From Anaerolineales bacterium UBA2317 (GTDB lineage: Bacteria > Chloroflexota > Anaerolineae > Anaerolineales > Villigracilaceae): DNA of 64,000 nt. The first letter of the stretch is position 1. Each line of letters begins with the position of its first letter. The translations under genes and the position numbers were made by a program. Under the pieces are notes generated by a model. It searched no databases. It worked only from the letters and a program-made list of their open reading frames with translations, and was not told the DNA's origin. The stretch covers positions 198,915 through 262,914 of the forward strand of contig DDVH01000022.1 in assembly GCA_002345215.1 (NCBI GenBank). Direction: 5' to 3'. Of this stretch, positions 42,993 through 50,971 are shown one piece after another.

Positions 42993-44050
42993 TAAAACAT
43001 CAACGCATTAACTTTTTCAATCATTGATTTATCAGGTCGTAAATCGGTTTCAGTCAAGCGACTCATTGGCGTATCTACCAAGTTGAATGTATCGGTTAAT
43101 GTTGGCTTTTCAGGGTTAACATAAATCAAACCAGTTAACAACCAATTGTTTTGCGCCGATTCATTTGAAACACGCAAGGCTTCTTCTTTATTGGTGGGGT
43201 CATAACCTTTTTCAAGATTTTTCAAAATGACATGTGAACCATCATGCAATGCCACTTCACGAATTTCACCTGCTTCCATTTCACGTTCGAGCATAATTTC
43301 ATTACGTGGTGGGATATAAGAAATTTCATGCAAAGGTTGTTCATGTTCTTTACCCCACGCATACGAGTGATAAGCAGTGGCTTGGTCATTGAACGTAACG
43401 CACGGACTAATAATATCTAATACCGCAATACCATGATGTGAAAGCGCGGCTTTCAATAATTCTTTCACTTGTTTCGGATTCCCCGCAAACGAACGCGCCA
43501 CAAAAGTTGCGTTAGAAATTATCGCTTCCATACAAATATCAACAGGCATGTATGGGTTTTCACCTTGCTTTTTTAATTGCAAACCTTTTTCAGCAGTCGC
43601 AGAAAATTGTCCTTTGGTGAGTCCATACACGCCATTATTTTCAATAATGTAAATCATGTTCACATTGCGGCGCATGACATGTTTGAATTGCCCCATACCG
43701 ATGCTGGCTGTATCACCATCACCAGACACTGCAATGCCGCGCATTTGTGCATTTCCAAATAATGCACCTGTTGCAATCGAAGGCATACGTCCATGCAAAC
43801 TGTTGAATCCAAATGTGCGATTCAAAAAATACGTCGGTGATTTGGATGAACATCCGATACCACTAAATTTCAATACATCTTCTGGCACAATATCCATTTC
43901 ATACAATGCCGAAATAATTTGATTTGAAATTGAGTTATGTCCACAACCTTGGCACAAAGTAGTGGGGTTGCCACGATAATCATTTTTTGCTAAGCCAGCC
44001 TTATTCAAATTCGAAGGCGCACCAGCCATAGGAAGAGTTTCAGTTACCAT
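42992..44050 (-). CDS. korB: 2-oxoacid:ferredoxin oxidoreductase, beta subunit
   Basis: The 352-residue protein has iron-sulfur and thiamine-binding motifs: LCQGCGHNSISNQIISALYE and FSGIGCSSKS, then GDGDTASIGMGQFKHVMRRN, the thiamine-pyrophosphate magnesium site, followed by MIYIIENNGVYGLTKGQ. It pairs with the gamma-alpha subunit encoded upstream. Together they oxidise a 2-oxoacid (2-oxoglutarate or pyruvate) to the acyl-CoA while reducing ferredoxin. The ATG has an AAGGAG ribosome-binding site. The beta and alpha lengths fit the two-subunit OFOR type seen in many anaerobes. Confidence 0.9.
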   Translation of the reverse strand: MVTETLPMAGAPSNLNKAGLAKNDYRGNPTTLCQGCGHNSISNQIISALYEMDIVPEDVLKFSGIGCSSKSPTYFLNRTFGFNSLHGRMPSIATGALFGNAQMRGIAVSGDGDTASIGMGQFKHVMRRNVNMIYIIENNGVYGLTKGQFSATAEKGLQLKKQGENPYMPVDICMEAIISNATFVARSFAGNPKQVKELLKAALSHHGIAVLDIISPCVTFNDQATAYHSYAWGKEHEQPLHEISYIPPRNEIMLEREMEAGEIREVALHDGSHVILKNLEKGYDPTNKEEALRVSNESAQNNWLLTGLIYVNPEKPTLTDTFNLVDTPMSRLTETDLRPDKSMIEKVNALMF

Positions 44051-44129
44051 AATTTTTACTCCTTATCCGCTAATCTTCACGAATTTTCGCTAAATTTTTT
44101 TTCGCGCAGATTAGTACGGATTAGTGGAT

Positions 44130-46040
44130 TCATTTTTTCTTTTTCGCAGTTGACTTTTTCTTTGTCACCGCTTCTTTACTTGACTTTGTTTTTGGTTTTA
44201 CAACTTTAGCAGTTTTCTTAACTTCTGCCTTTTGCTTTCCGCTTTTTGCCTTCTGGTATTTTTCAAGAATTCCATCGCGAACCCAAGTTGCAGAAGCAGG
44301 CAAACCATCATGAAATGCCACAGACTTAAACTTCATCGCATATTGTGGATATTCTGCCAACAAAATTTTATACATCTGACCATCACGATTTTGCTCGACA
44401 ATCATAATTTGGTCATGTGCTTCAATAAACTTTGTCACTTCATCTGTAAATGGAAGTGCACGCAAACGCAAGAAATCAGATTTGATTCCATATTCTTTAT
44501 CTAACAAATGTTGCGCTTCGAGAATTGCGTTTTCAGTTGAACCGAAAGCCACAATACCCATATCAGCACCTTTGACTTCTCTCAATACAGGTTTCGGCAT
44601 AAAGTTTTTTGCACTTTCAAACTTTTTCTTCAAGCGTTCCATGTTACGCATATACACGTCTGAATCTTCTGTGTATCTTGCATATTCATCGTGCCCAGTT
44701 CCACGTGTGAAATAAGCACTGGTGGGATGTTTATTACCGGGAATGGTTCGGTAGGGGATTCCATCACCATCTTTATCGAGGTAACGTCCCCAATTGCCTT
44801 TGAGTTCTTCTAAATCTTTTTCCCATAAAACTTTGCCTCTATCCATTGGAGCATCAGGATATTGAAATGGCTTGCTCATCCATTGATTCATGCCAATATC
44901 TAAATCACTCAATACAAATACAGGCGTTTGTAAACGTTCAGCGATATCAAATGACTTCCAACCGAATTCAAAACATTCATCTAATGTGCCGGGTAGAAGG
45001 ATAATGGATTGTGTATCTCCATGCCCGATTGAATAAACAAAAGTTAAATCCGCTTGTGAGGTACGAGTCGGCAAGCCGGTGCTAGGTCCGATGCGTTGAA
45101 TATCCCAAACTACAACAGGCACTTCAGCATAATATGCCAAACCTGCAAACTCAGTCATTAAAGAAATGCCAGGTCCAGAAGAAGATGTCATGGCGCGTAA
45201 GCCGCTCCAGCCTGCGCCGATTGCCATACCTAACGCGGCGAGTTCATCTTCTGCTTGAATAACCGCATACGTTTTCTTGCCATCTTCACGTTTGCGGAGC
45301 ATGGGCAAATAATCGATGACTGATTCTGCTAATGATGACGCAGGTGTAATTGGATACCATGCTGTAAATTGCACGCCACCAAAAATAGAACCAATTGCGG
45401 CGGCGGTGTTGCCATCGGTCATGATTAAATCTTTTGTGGCATCCATCGCTTCCAAATAAAATGGGTCTTTCTTTTCAAAATTATTTTTTGCATATTCCAC
45501 ACCTGCTTTCACCATGTTGAAGTTCATGTCAATTGGTTTTTGTTTACCTTTGAAGTGAAAACTTAATGCTGTATGAATTGTTTCCAAATCTATGTTAATC
45601 ATGTGAGCCAATGCACCAACATAAATCATGTTGCCGACCAAATCACGAAAATCGCTTGGAATAGTTGTATCTGCACGAACTAAACTTTTTATTGGCAAAG
45701 GATATATAGCAATATCTGTCCGATTGATTCCAAGCTTAATATCGTCAGAGTAGAAAAATGCTCCACCAGCAGAAACAGATGCAAGGTCCTTTGCAAACGA
45801 ATCGGGGTTAATCGCAATCACAATATCATTGGTTGTTTGTCGCGCAATAAATCCATCTTTGTTGACTCGAATCGTATACCATGTTGGCAACCCTTGAATG
45901 TTGGATGGAAATAGATTTTTTCCAGAAACAGGAATCCCCATTTTGAAAATTGCTCTCAAAATTGTGTTGTTGGCAGTTTGGCTCCCTGAACCATTTTTTG
46001 TGCCGATGGTGATTGAAAAATCATTTACTTTTTTATTCAT
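44130..46040 (-). CDS. korA: 2-oxoacid:ferredoxin oxidoreductase, fused gamma-alpha subunit with Lys-rich tail
   Basis: The product is about 636 residues. The N-terminal gamma domain (FSITIGTKNGSGSQTANNTI) is fused to the alpha pyrimidine-binding domain (WYPITPASSLAESVIDYLPM, TSSSGPGISLMTEFAGLAYY). The last roughly 45 residues are almost all Lys, Ala, Thr, Val and Ser (KAEVKKTAKVVKPKTKSSKE), a basic tail not needed for catalysis. It forms the acceptor oxidoreductase with KorB. A longer frame to 46109 runs through a repeat element; GAGGAAACC supports ATG 46040. Confidence 0.92.
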   Translation of the reverse strand: MNKKVNDFSITIGTKNGSGSQTANNTILRAIFKMGIPVSGKNLFPSNIQGLPTWYTIRVNKDGFIARQTTNDIVIAINPDSFAKDLASVSAGGAFFYSDDIKLGINRTDIAIYPLPIKSLVRADTTIPSDFRDLVGNMIYVGALAHMINIDLETIHTALSFHFKGKQKPIDMNFNMVKAGVEYAKNNFEKKDPFYLEAMDATKDLIMTDGNTAAAIGSIFGGVQFTAWYPITPASSLAESVIDYLPMLRKREDGKKTYAVIQAEDELAALGMAIGAGWSGLRAMTSSSGPGISLMTEFAGLAYYAEVPVVVWDIQRIGPSTGLPTRTSQADLTFVYSIGHGDTQSIILLPGTLDECFEFGWKSFDIAERLQTPVFVLSDLDIGMNQWMSKPFQYPDAPMDRGKVLWEKDLEELKGNWGRYLDKDGDGIPYRTIPGNKHPTSAYFTRGTGHDEYARYTEDSDVYMRNMERLKKKFESAKNFMPKPVLREVKGADMGIVAFGSTENAILEAQHLLDKEYGIKSDFLRLRALPFTDEVTKFIEAHDQIMIVEQNRDGQMYKILLAEYPQYAMKFKSVAFHDGLPASATWVRDGILEKYQKAKSGKQKAEVKKTAKVVKPKTKSSKEAVTKKKSTAKKKK

Positions 46041-46058
46041 TGGTTTCCTCTTAGATAT

Positions 46059-46107
46059 GGAGTCGGGGAGCTTGCTCCCGTAGTGCGCCAGCGAGCTGGC
46101 TGACTCC
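46059..46107. repeat. three-armed REP-like element in the korA leader
   Basis: GGAGTC (46059-46064) pairs with GACTCC (46102-46107) and encloses two further hairpins, GGGAGCTTGCTCCC and GCCAGCGAGCTGGC. The whole can form a small cruciform. It lies between the GntR stop and the korA start, so it is probably transcribed with the operon. Confidence 0.6.
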
Positions 46108-46114
46108 AAAAAAA

Positions 46115-46786
46115 TTATGGGCGATGATATAACAGGTCAGTATGTTTGACTAACGCTTCATACCCGACCTCAAACTGGTTATTGCATATCGACTCAATCA
46201 TTACTTGATGATATTTCCAAACTTCTTGTAAATATTCATAACCACCTGCATACATATTCAAACCGACATTTTCATAGGCATCCCAATACGCTTCTAAAAT
46301 TCCAATTACAAATGGATTATCCAAGCGCCTAAAAATAATCAAATGTAATTTTCTATGCTCTTCATGTGGCACTTGAATATTGACGCGGTTCAATTTTTCC
46401 CACGCTTTGTTTAAGATATTTTTCAATTCTGTTTTATCTTCTTCAGTTAATAACTTGACTGCTTCATGCCAATACGCCGCTTCTAAATGATTTCGCATCT
46501 CAGCAAATTTTCTAAAATGTTCATCATTGAGTGCTAGGGCATATCCCAAACTCTGGCGAATGGCAGGTGCAAAAGAATATTCCAAACGACGTGTGCCCGT
46601 TTTCGGTTTCACTTCTACAAAACCCAATGCACGCGCTACCTCTAATTGTTCGCGCAACGAAGCCACACTGATATTTAATTCTTTGCTGAGTTCATTTAAA
46701 GAGGGGAGCTTGTCATCTGCTTCTTGATGTAAAGCGAGATAACGAAGAAATTCAGAAATGTTGGGGGAGATGCGTTCTCTTAGCAT
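46115..46786 (-). CDS. GntR-family regulator, FadR-like
   Basis: The product is 223 residues. An N-terminal winged helix-turn-helix (KLPSLNELSKELNISVASLR, EVARALGFVEVKPKTGTRRL) is followed by a helical FCD domain (FAEMRNHLEAAYWHEAVKLL, EEHRKLHLIIFRRLDNPF) with the metal-binding His-x-x-x-H-type arrangement. FadR-type regulators respond to carboxylic acids or acyl-CoA. It sits upstream of korA in the same direction, so it probably controls the oxidoreductase genes. ATG 46786 is preferred over TTG 46795. A palindrome lies just upstream. Confidence 0.85.
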   Translation of the reverse strand: MLRERISPNISEFLRYLALHQEADDKLPSLNELSKELNISVASLREQLEVARALGFVEVKPKTGTRRLEYSFAPAIRQSLGYALALNDEHFRKFAEMRNHLEAAYWHEAVKLLTEEDKTELKNILNKAWEKLNRVNIQVPHEEHRKLHLIIFRRLDNPFVIGILEAYWDAYENVGLNMYAGGYEYLQEVWKYHQVMIESICNNQFEVGYEALVKHTDLLYHRP

Positions 46787-46801
46787 AAAATTCAATTAAT
46801 C

Positions 46802-46811
46802 TGATTAATCA
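46802..46811 (-). promoter_or_regulatory. TGATTAATCA palindrome, candidate GntR operator
   Basis: A perfect 10-base palindrome lies 15 bases before the GntR start codon. It is flanked by another ATTAAT at 46795-46800. Self-binding by the encoded regulator is plausible but unproven. Confidence 0.35.
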
Positions 46812-46852
46812 TATTTTATGCCTGTATATTCCTTTAAGTCAAGTTAAAAAAG

Positions 46853-46882
46853 AACTCGGAGGTTTTTAAAACCTCCGAGTTT
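46853..46882 (-). terminator. terminator of the SH3-like gene
   Basis: Perfect arms AACTCGGAGGTTT and its complement form a hairpin six bases after the minus-strand stop at 46888. T residues follow on the minus strand. Confidence 0.75.
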
Positions 46883-46887
46883 TATCA

Positions 46888-47262
46888 TTATTCTTCAATT
46901 ACTCTGACAAACACATACTCGGCTCGTGTGCCACTTGGGTCAGTGAGAACAAACGACTCAGGGAACATCGGCGTGGGGTCTGGGTCGGGGTCTGGGATTT
47001 CTTGAAAGTTATTGCAAATAGGTACGCCTTTGTGGATATATGCCATCCAACCTCTATCTACAAGATTGACTCCATCTACAGAGGTGACGTGTAACCATTT
47101 ATCACCGCGTCTTACTTCGGGTCCATCTGCTGGGGCTTCCCACACTTCATCTCCCACAATCAGTTGACCGCGATTGTACGATGTGATGGAACTTGAAAAG
47201 GTGTTATGGTCTGTTCGTAATCTCGTTCCGTTGCTAATAGGGGTCATGCTGTATTGAGGCAT
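46888..47262 (-). CDS. small protein with SH3-like domain, partner of the GH25 lysozyme
   Basis: The 124-residue protein has no signal peptide. The region LIVGDEVWEAPADGPEVRRG followed by DKWLHVTSVDGVNLVDRGWM looks like an SH3-type (SH3b) beta-barrel, the kind of fold that binds peptidoglycan in lysins. A short PDPDPDPTP linker leads to a C-terminal strand pair. It follows the GH25 gene by nine bases with its own AGGAG ribosome-binding site, so the two are probably co-expressed. The family is not recognised with certainty. Confidence 0.55.
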   Translation of the reverse strand: MPQYSMTPISNGTRLRTDHNTFSSSITSYNRGQLIVGDEVWEAPADGPEVRRGDKWLHVTSVDGVNLVDRGWMAYIHKGVPICNNFQEIPDPDPDPTPMFPESFVLTDPSGTRAEYVFVRVIEE

Positions 47263-47271
47263 ATCATTCTC

Positions 47272-48027
47272 CTAATTTACTTTCCTATATTCAACTTTTA
47301 CATTTCCAAATGTTGCAATCAATGTGGCTTGTACTTGCGAGTTTGGATAGCGTGCTAAGAAATCGGCTTCTGTGCCGTTGAAATAATTTAAATCAATGTT
47401 AAGGCTTTCAACGCCGTATAAAGTCCCGTCGCCATTGTCAGTAAATTGCCAATATAACCAATCATCCCAAATGGGTGGAATGCGTGGAGGTTCAGGGTTG
47501 TACCATGCAATCCATAATGGATATTTGCCAAAATAACTAATGCCTGCGGCAAACTCTTGCCAGTAATAATAGCCTGTGTAAACGCCGAGTTGTTTATGTG
47601 GCACTAATTGACGCAAGCGTTCCATAAAATCAAACCAATGTCGCCAACCCGTGAATTGTCCTCCGTAGCGGTCTTCAAAATCACACCACATTTCCATTTC
47701 GCCTAAATCGTTGCCCATCACTTCGACCCATTTTTCGGCTTGACGTTTCGGGTTGGCGCGACTGTCATAAAACCAATAAGAGCCTCTTGAAAGACCGGCA
47801 TGTTTGGCATTTGCCCATGAAATTTTGAATTCGTTATCTTCCCACAAGTTTTGACCCGCACGAATGATGACGCCATGTGTTAATGTTTTCATTTTTGTGA
47901 AATTAATTCCTTGCGGCGTGGTTGGGTCATCTTGCCAGAAGGAAACATCTGGAAATTTATAGTAGTTAAATGTTTGCGAATCTCTTTGTGGCTGAATCAT
48001 CGGTGTAGGGAATTGGTTTGAGTCCAT
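47272..48027 (-). CDS. GH25-family lysozyme
   Basis: The 251-residue protein is a GH25 (Chalaropsis-type) muramidase. It has PDVSFWQDDPTTPQG at the start, VIIRAGQNLWEDNEFKISWA, EMEMWCDFEDRYGGQFTGWR with the Asp-x-Glu catalytic pair, LGVYTGYYYWQEFAAGISYF, PLWIAWYNPEPPRIP and NIDLNYFNGTEADFL. It should cut the glycan chain of peptidoglycan. There is no signal peptide and no nearby holin, unlike phage endolysins and secreted lysozymes. It is co-transcribed with an SH3-like protein. Confidence 0.9.
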   Translation of the reverse strand: MDSNQFPTPMIQPQRDSQTFNYYKFPDVSFWQDDPTTPQGINFTKMKTLTHGVIIRAGQNLWEDNEFKISWANAKHAGLSRGSYWFYDSRANPKRQAEKWVEVMGNDLGEMEMWCDFEDRYGGQFTGWRHWFDFMERLRQLVPHKQLGVYTGYYYWQEFAAGISYFGKYPLWIAWYNPEPPRIPPIWDDWLYWQFTDNGDGTLYGVESLNIDLNYFNGTEADFLARYPNSQVQATLIATFGNVKVEYRKVN

Positions 48028-48057
48028 TGTTTGCTCGTTGTGATGTGATTATAAAGC

Positions 48058-48103
48058 AAAAATAAAAACGACTTCATGTTTATTTGAAGTCGTTTTTATT
48101 TTT
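48058..48103. terminator. perfect 19-bp-arm hairpin terminator
   Basis: The arms at 48058-48076 and 48085-48103 are perfect complements, with an eight-base loop and A and T runs on each side. It ends the minus-strand haem-binding lipoprotein transcript (stop at 48140). Confidence 0.8.
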
Positions 48104-48133
48104 GAGATTGCTTCGCCTTCGGCTCGCAATGAC
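48104..48133. repeat. dispersed GAGATTGC...GCAATGAC repeat
   Basis: A 30-base element with ends GAGATTGC and GCAATGAC around an inverted GCC-TTC-GGC centre lies directly against the hairpin above. Its pattern resembles a widespread bacterial extragenic repeat family. Confidence 0.5.
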
Positions 48134-48139
48134 AAGGTG

Positions 48140-48628
48140 TTAATTATTCAACGCGCCTTGATTAATCCAATCAATGATGAGTTGTAATTCAGCGCTTGAG
48201 ACTGCGGGACCACGTTCGGGCATTTCACCTGCGGCAATTAATTGTACGGTCAAACTATCATTGGCATTAGCGGGGATGATGACTGCTCCATTGAATGAGC
48301 CTGCCATGAGTGCATCATAACTGGTCACATTTAATCCTTCGCGGGTGCGGATCCCGCCGTGACATTCAACACAGTAGGTTTGAAGAACTGGCAAAACTTG
48401 ATTTGCAAAACTAACATTGCTGGCAAGGCTTTCTATTGGTGGAACAGGTGTGGGTTGAATCTTTTCAACTGTTGGAGCGGTAGTATTTGTTGGGAGGGGT
48501 GTTTCGGTGGGTGGTAATGTTGAGGTGACAATAACAGGTTCCATCGTAGGAAGAGGCGTTTCTGTCGCTGTGGCACAAGCGGAAAGAATTAGGGCTATCA
48601 ATAAAGTTGGGACTAGGATTTTTTTCAT
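48140..48628 (-). CDS. haem c-binding lipoprotein (planctomycete-type cytochrome c domain)
   Basis: The 162-residue protein has a signal peptide and lipobox (LLIALILSACATA), then a Thr/Pro linker (about 20-65). A small domain follows whose CVECHGG holds a CxxCH haem-binding site, with MAGSFNGAVIIPANANDS and MPERGPAVSSAELQLIIDWI downstream, as in the PSCyt1 domain. It should be a membrane-anchored monohaem electron carrier outside the cell membrane. GAGGAAAA is its ribosome-binding site. The nearest electron-transfer genes, korAB, are about 2 kb away and cytoplasmic. Confidence 0.85.
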   Translation of the reverse strand: MKKILVPTLLIALILSACATATETPLPTMEPVIVTSTLPPTETPLPTNTTAPTVEKIQPTPVPPIESLASNVSFANQVLPVLQTYCVECHGGIRTREGLNVTSYDALMAGSFNGAVIIPANANDSLTVQLIAAGEMPERGPAVSSAELQLIIDWINQGALNN

Positions 48629-48715
48629 CTTCTTTTTTCCTCAAATTAAATTCGTTCAAATGTACTTTAGAAAGTTGAGAAATTGCTGAAAAAATGATGT
48701 GATTTCTTATATCTG

Positions 48716-48744
48716 TTCTCATCTTTTACAAGGTAAGGTATAAT
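48716..48744 (+). promoter_or_regulatory. candidate promoter of the 48788 gene
   Basis: TTCTCA (48716-48721) and a perfect TATAAT (48739-48744) are 17 bases apart. The leader to the ATG at 48788 would be about 35 bases. Confidence 0.5.
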
Positions 48745-48787
48745 TTCTGCGCCTCACATTGGGGCAACTTCATTATCAAGGCTGAGT

Positions 48788-50353
48788 ATGACTGGCGAAT
48801 TTAACTTACCCGAAAATTATTGGAACAATATTCAAGTCAATTCAAAAGACGTTGAAAATTTACACACTTATCTATTTGAACGTGAGACTCCATTGACGAC
48901 CCATGACCTCGCGTTTGAGTTTATTGAGGCACGTGTGCGTGCTGAGCAAGCCTCTAAAGAAAATGGAAAAAGTGCTGAGGCGAAAAAATTTTTGCCGAAA
49001 GAAAAATATGCAGTGGGTGATGATTTGGTTTTCCCTGCAGTTGGTTGGAAGCATGGCAAAGTAAAAACGGTGCGGGCTGGTGTGAATCCATCGTTTCAAA
49101 ATTTTGATGTGTTAGTGGTTGAGATGGATGACCAAAGCGAGCGTTTGTTTGCGGCGGGTTTAGAACAGCATCGTTTGAATGATGTTCCGATTGCTACTTC
49201 TGAAAGCAGTGAGAGCAATGCCAATGCCATTTTAAAAGAACATGGTTATGTGATTGAGAAGGCGTTGGAGTCTGCATTAAACAATGATGATGGTTTGGTG
49301 AAAATTGCTGGGCGATGGTTTCCGCGTGCTTTATTAGTGGATGTGAATCAAGGTCAACTGAATTTGGTGGAAGCCGCGTTAGATATGGCAAGTGGTGAAC
49401 CTTTGCCAACCGAAGCCTTGATGAAAGATATTGAATTGCCTGCGGGGGTGAATCCTAAACTGGCTGAATTTTCTTTGAATTATGCTTTACAAAATGATTC
49501 AAGGTTTGATGAAGTTGGTGCGGCTGGACAAGTTTTGTGGTGCTTGCATCGCTTAGAACCTGAGTTTGTGCGAGATGTTCCGCCTCAATTGCGCTATATT
49601 GAAATTCCGCATGACCGTGAAGATATGATGGTTGCAATGGCAACCCTTGAGGCGCAATTAGATGATGAGTTGACGCCACACGATGAAGATAATCAAGAAG
49701 ATATATCATCCTTAACGATTACATTAATTTACCCACATTTACGCGCTGGCACATTGCCAATGTCTGCTAGGGCACGCAAATTGTTCCCAACGGCGTATGA
49801 ATCTCCGCGTGTGCGTTTTACTTTGGTAGATGGCAAAACGAAGCAAAAAATCCCTGCTTGGGTTGTGCGTGAACATGGATATGTGTTTGGTTTGCGTGAA
49901 TGGTATAAAGCACATCAATTGATTCCCGGTTCATTGGTGCACATCAAAAGAAGTAATGTACCCGGTGAAGTCATTGTGGAAGCAAAGACGCAACGCTCAT
50001 CTAAAGATTGGGTGCGGACTGTCATCGTTGGTACAGATGGTGGTTTGGTATTTGCGATGTTGAAGCAAGCCATTACTGCTGAATTTAATGACCGTATGGT
50101 CATTCACGTGCCAGACTTCAAAGCCTTAGATCCAGCCTGGGAAAAGAAACGTCCGTTTGATGAATTAGTTGTACACGTATTACGTGAATTATCAAAATCA
50201 AATCCGCAGGGGCATGTTCATGCTCAGGAATTGTACGCAGGTGTCAACTTGGTAAGACGCGTCCCGCCTGCACCATTGTTCGCCTTATTAGCGACAAATC
50301 CAATTTTCAAACATGTCGGCGATTTGCACTTCCGCCTTAATGAGGACGAATAA
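48788..50353 (+). CDS. uncharacterised 521-residue protein with N-terminal helix-turn-helix-like region
   Basis: I do not recognise this family. LHTYLFERETPLTTHDLAFE near residue 27 looks like a winged-helix or HARE-HTH-like start. KYAVGDDLVFPAVGWKHGKV is a small beta-barrel-like stretch (a Tudor/SH3-like motif, about 75-115). The remaining residues are mixed alpha/beta with several acidic segments, including LDDELTPHDEDNQED. It has no membrane segment. The stop overlaps the start of the next gene by one base (TAATG), so both products are coupled. Its length and the partner gene suggest a specific two-component module; no function is assigned. Confidence 0.7.
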   Translation: MTGEFNLPENYWNNIQVNSKDVENLHTYLFERETPLTTHDLAFEFIEARVRAEQASKENGKSAEAKKFLPKEKYAVGDDLVFPAVGWKHGKVKTVRAGVNPSFQNFDVLVVEMDDQSERLFAAGLEQHRLNDVPIATSESSESNANAILKEHGYVIEKALESALNNDDGLVKIAGRWFPRALLVDVNQGQLNLVEAALDMASGEPLPTEALMKDIELPAGVNPKLAEFSLNYALQNDSRFDEVGAAGQVLWCLHRLEPEFVRDVPPQLRYIEIPHDREDMMVAMATLEAQLDDELTPHDEDNQEDISSLTITLIYPHLRAGTLPMSARARKLFPTAYESPRVRFTLVDGKTKQKIPAWVVREHGYVFGLREWYKAHQLIPGSLVHIKRSNVPGEVIVEAKTQRSSKDWVRTVIVGTDGGLVFAMLKQAITAEFNDRMVIHVPDFKALDPAWEKKRPFDELVVHVLRELSKSNPQGHVHAQELYAGVNLVRRVPPAPLFALLATNPIFKHVGDLHFRLNEDE

Positions 50354-50796
50354 TGAGTTTATTGAAACCTAATATCAAAACACCATTTCACATTGATTTT
50401 GATTGGTGGAAACAAAATGAACGCGATTGGCAAGTATTTTTGCGTTCTTTTCTATGTGAAGAACATCAACAAGCCTTTGCTGATGTAGAAGATGGAAACT
50501 TAATTGATTGGATTGACCCCGACACTGCCGAAGTAAAACAAGTGGATGGCGTGCAACATGCATTGATTAGTCATTGCGCTTTATTGCCCGAATTCTTAAG
50601 TGAACGCACCACAATTGTTGAAGCCGTGTTTCGTACATTTTTAGCCAATGGAAATATTCCTATGTCTACTGAAGAATTGGGGAAACGCTTAGGCAAATCG
50701 GCAGATACAATTTTGCGCACGCTTGCTGGTCCACGTGTGTATCGTGGGTTAAGACCGATACAAAACCAACCAATCAATTCGGCAGTGGTAGAATAG
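50353..50796 (+). CDS. uncharacterised 147-residue protein with C-terminal winged-helix-like region
   Basis: The 147-residue soluble protein is translationally coupled to the 521-residue protein. N-terminal residues include DFDWWKQNERDWQVFLRSFL. The C-terminal part, PMSTEELGKRLGKSADTILR, reads as a helix-turn-helix followed by VYRGLRPI, a likely wing. It may bind nucleic acid as a partner of the upstream protein. No family is recognised. It ends 11 bases before tRNA-Arg(TCT). Confidence 0.65.
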   Translation: MSLLKPNIKTPFHIDFDWWKQNERDWQVFLRSFLCEEHQQAFADVEDGNLIDWIDPDTAEVKQVDGVQHALISHCALLPEFLSERTTIVEAVFRTFLANGNIPMSTEELGKRLGKSADTILRTLAGPRVYRGLRPIQNQPINSAVVE

Positions 50797-50807
50797 AAAA
50801 ATAACCA

Positions 50808-50880
50808 GCCCTCGTAGCTCAATGGACAGAGCACCTGCCTTCTAAGCAGTAGGTTGTCAGTTCGACTCTGGCCGAGGGCG
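50808..50880 (+). tRNA. tRNA-Arg (anticodon TCT)
   Basis: This is a 73-base cloverleaf. The acceptor stem is GCCCTCG/CGAGGGC, the D stem GCTC/GAGC, the anticodon stem CCTGC/GCAGT with loop CTTCTAA (anticodon TCT, reading AGA), and the T arm GTCAG-TTCGACT-CTGGC. The discriminator is G. Pair 27-43 is C-T, as in tRNA-Arg(TCG). An extended -10 (TGG-TAGAAT at 50786-50794) lies just upstream. CCA is not encoded. Confidence 0.95.
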
Positions 50881-50971
50881 CACTATATTTCAAGTAGGGA
50901 CACAGAAAAATAATACATACAATAAACTGTGTTCATATAATTTATTAACATAATAAAGGTAAACTCACTTA

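Noticed and set aside
47272..48027. Prophage remnant suggested by the GH25 lysozyme
   Set aside because: No holin, terminase, tail, integrase or attachment site is seen within several kilobases.
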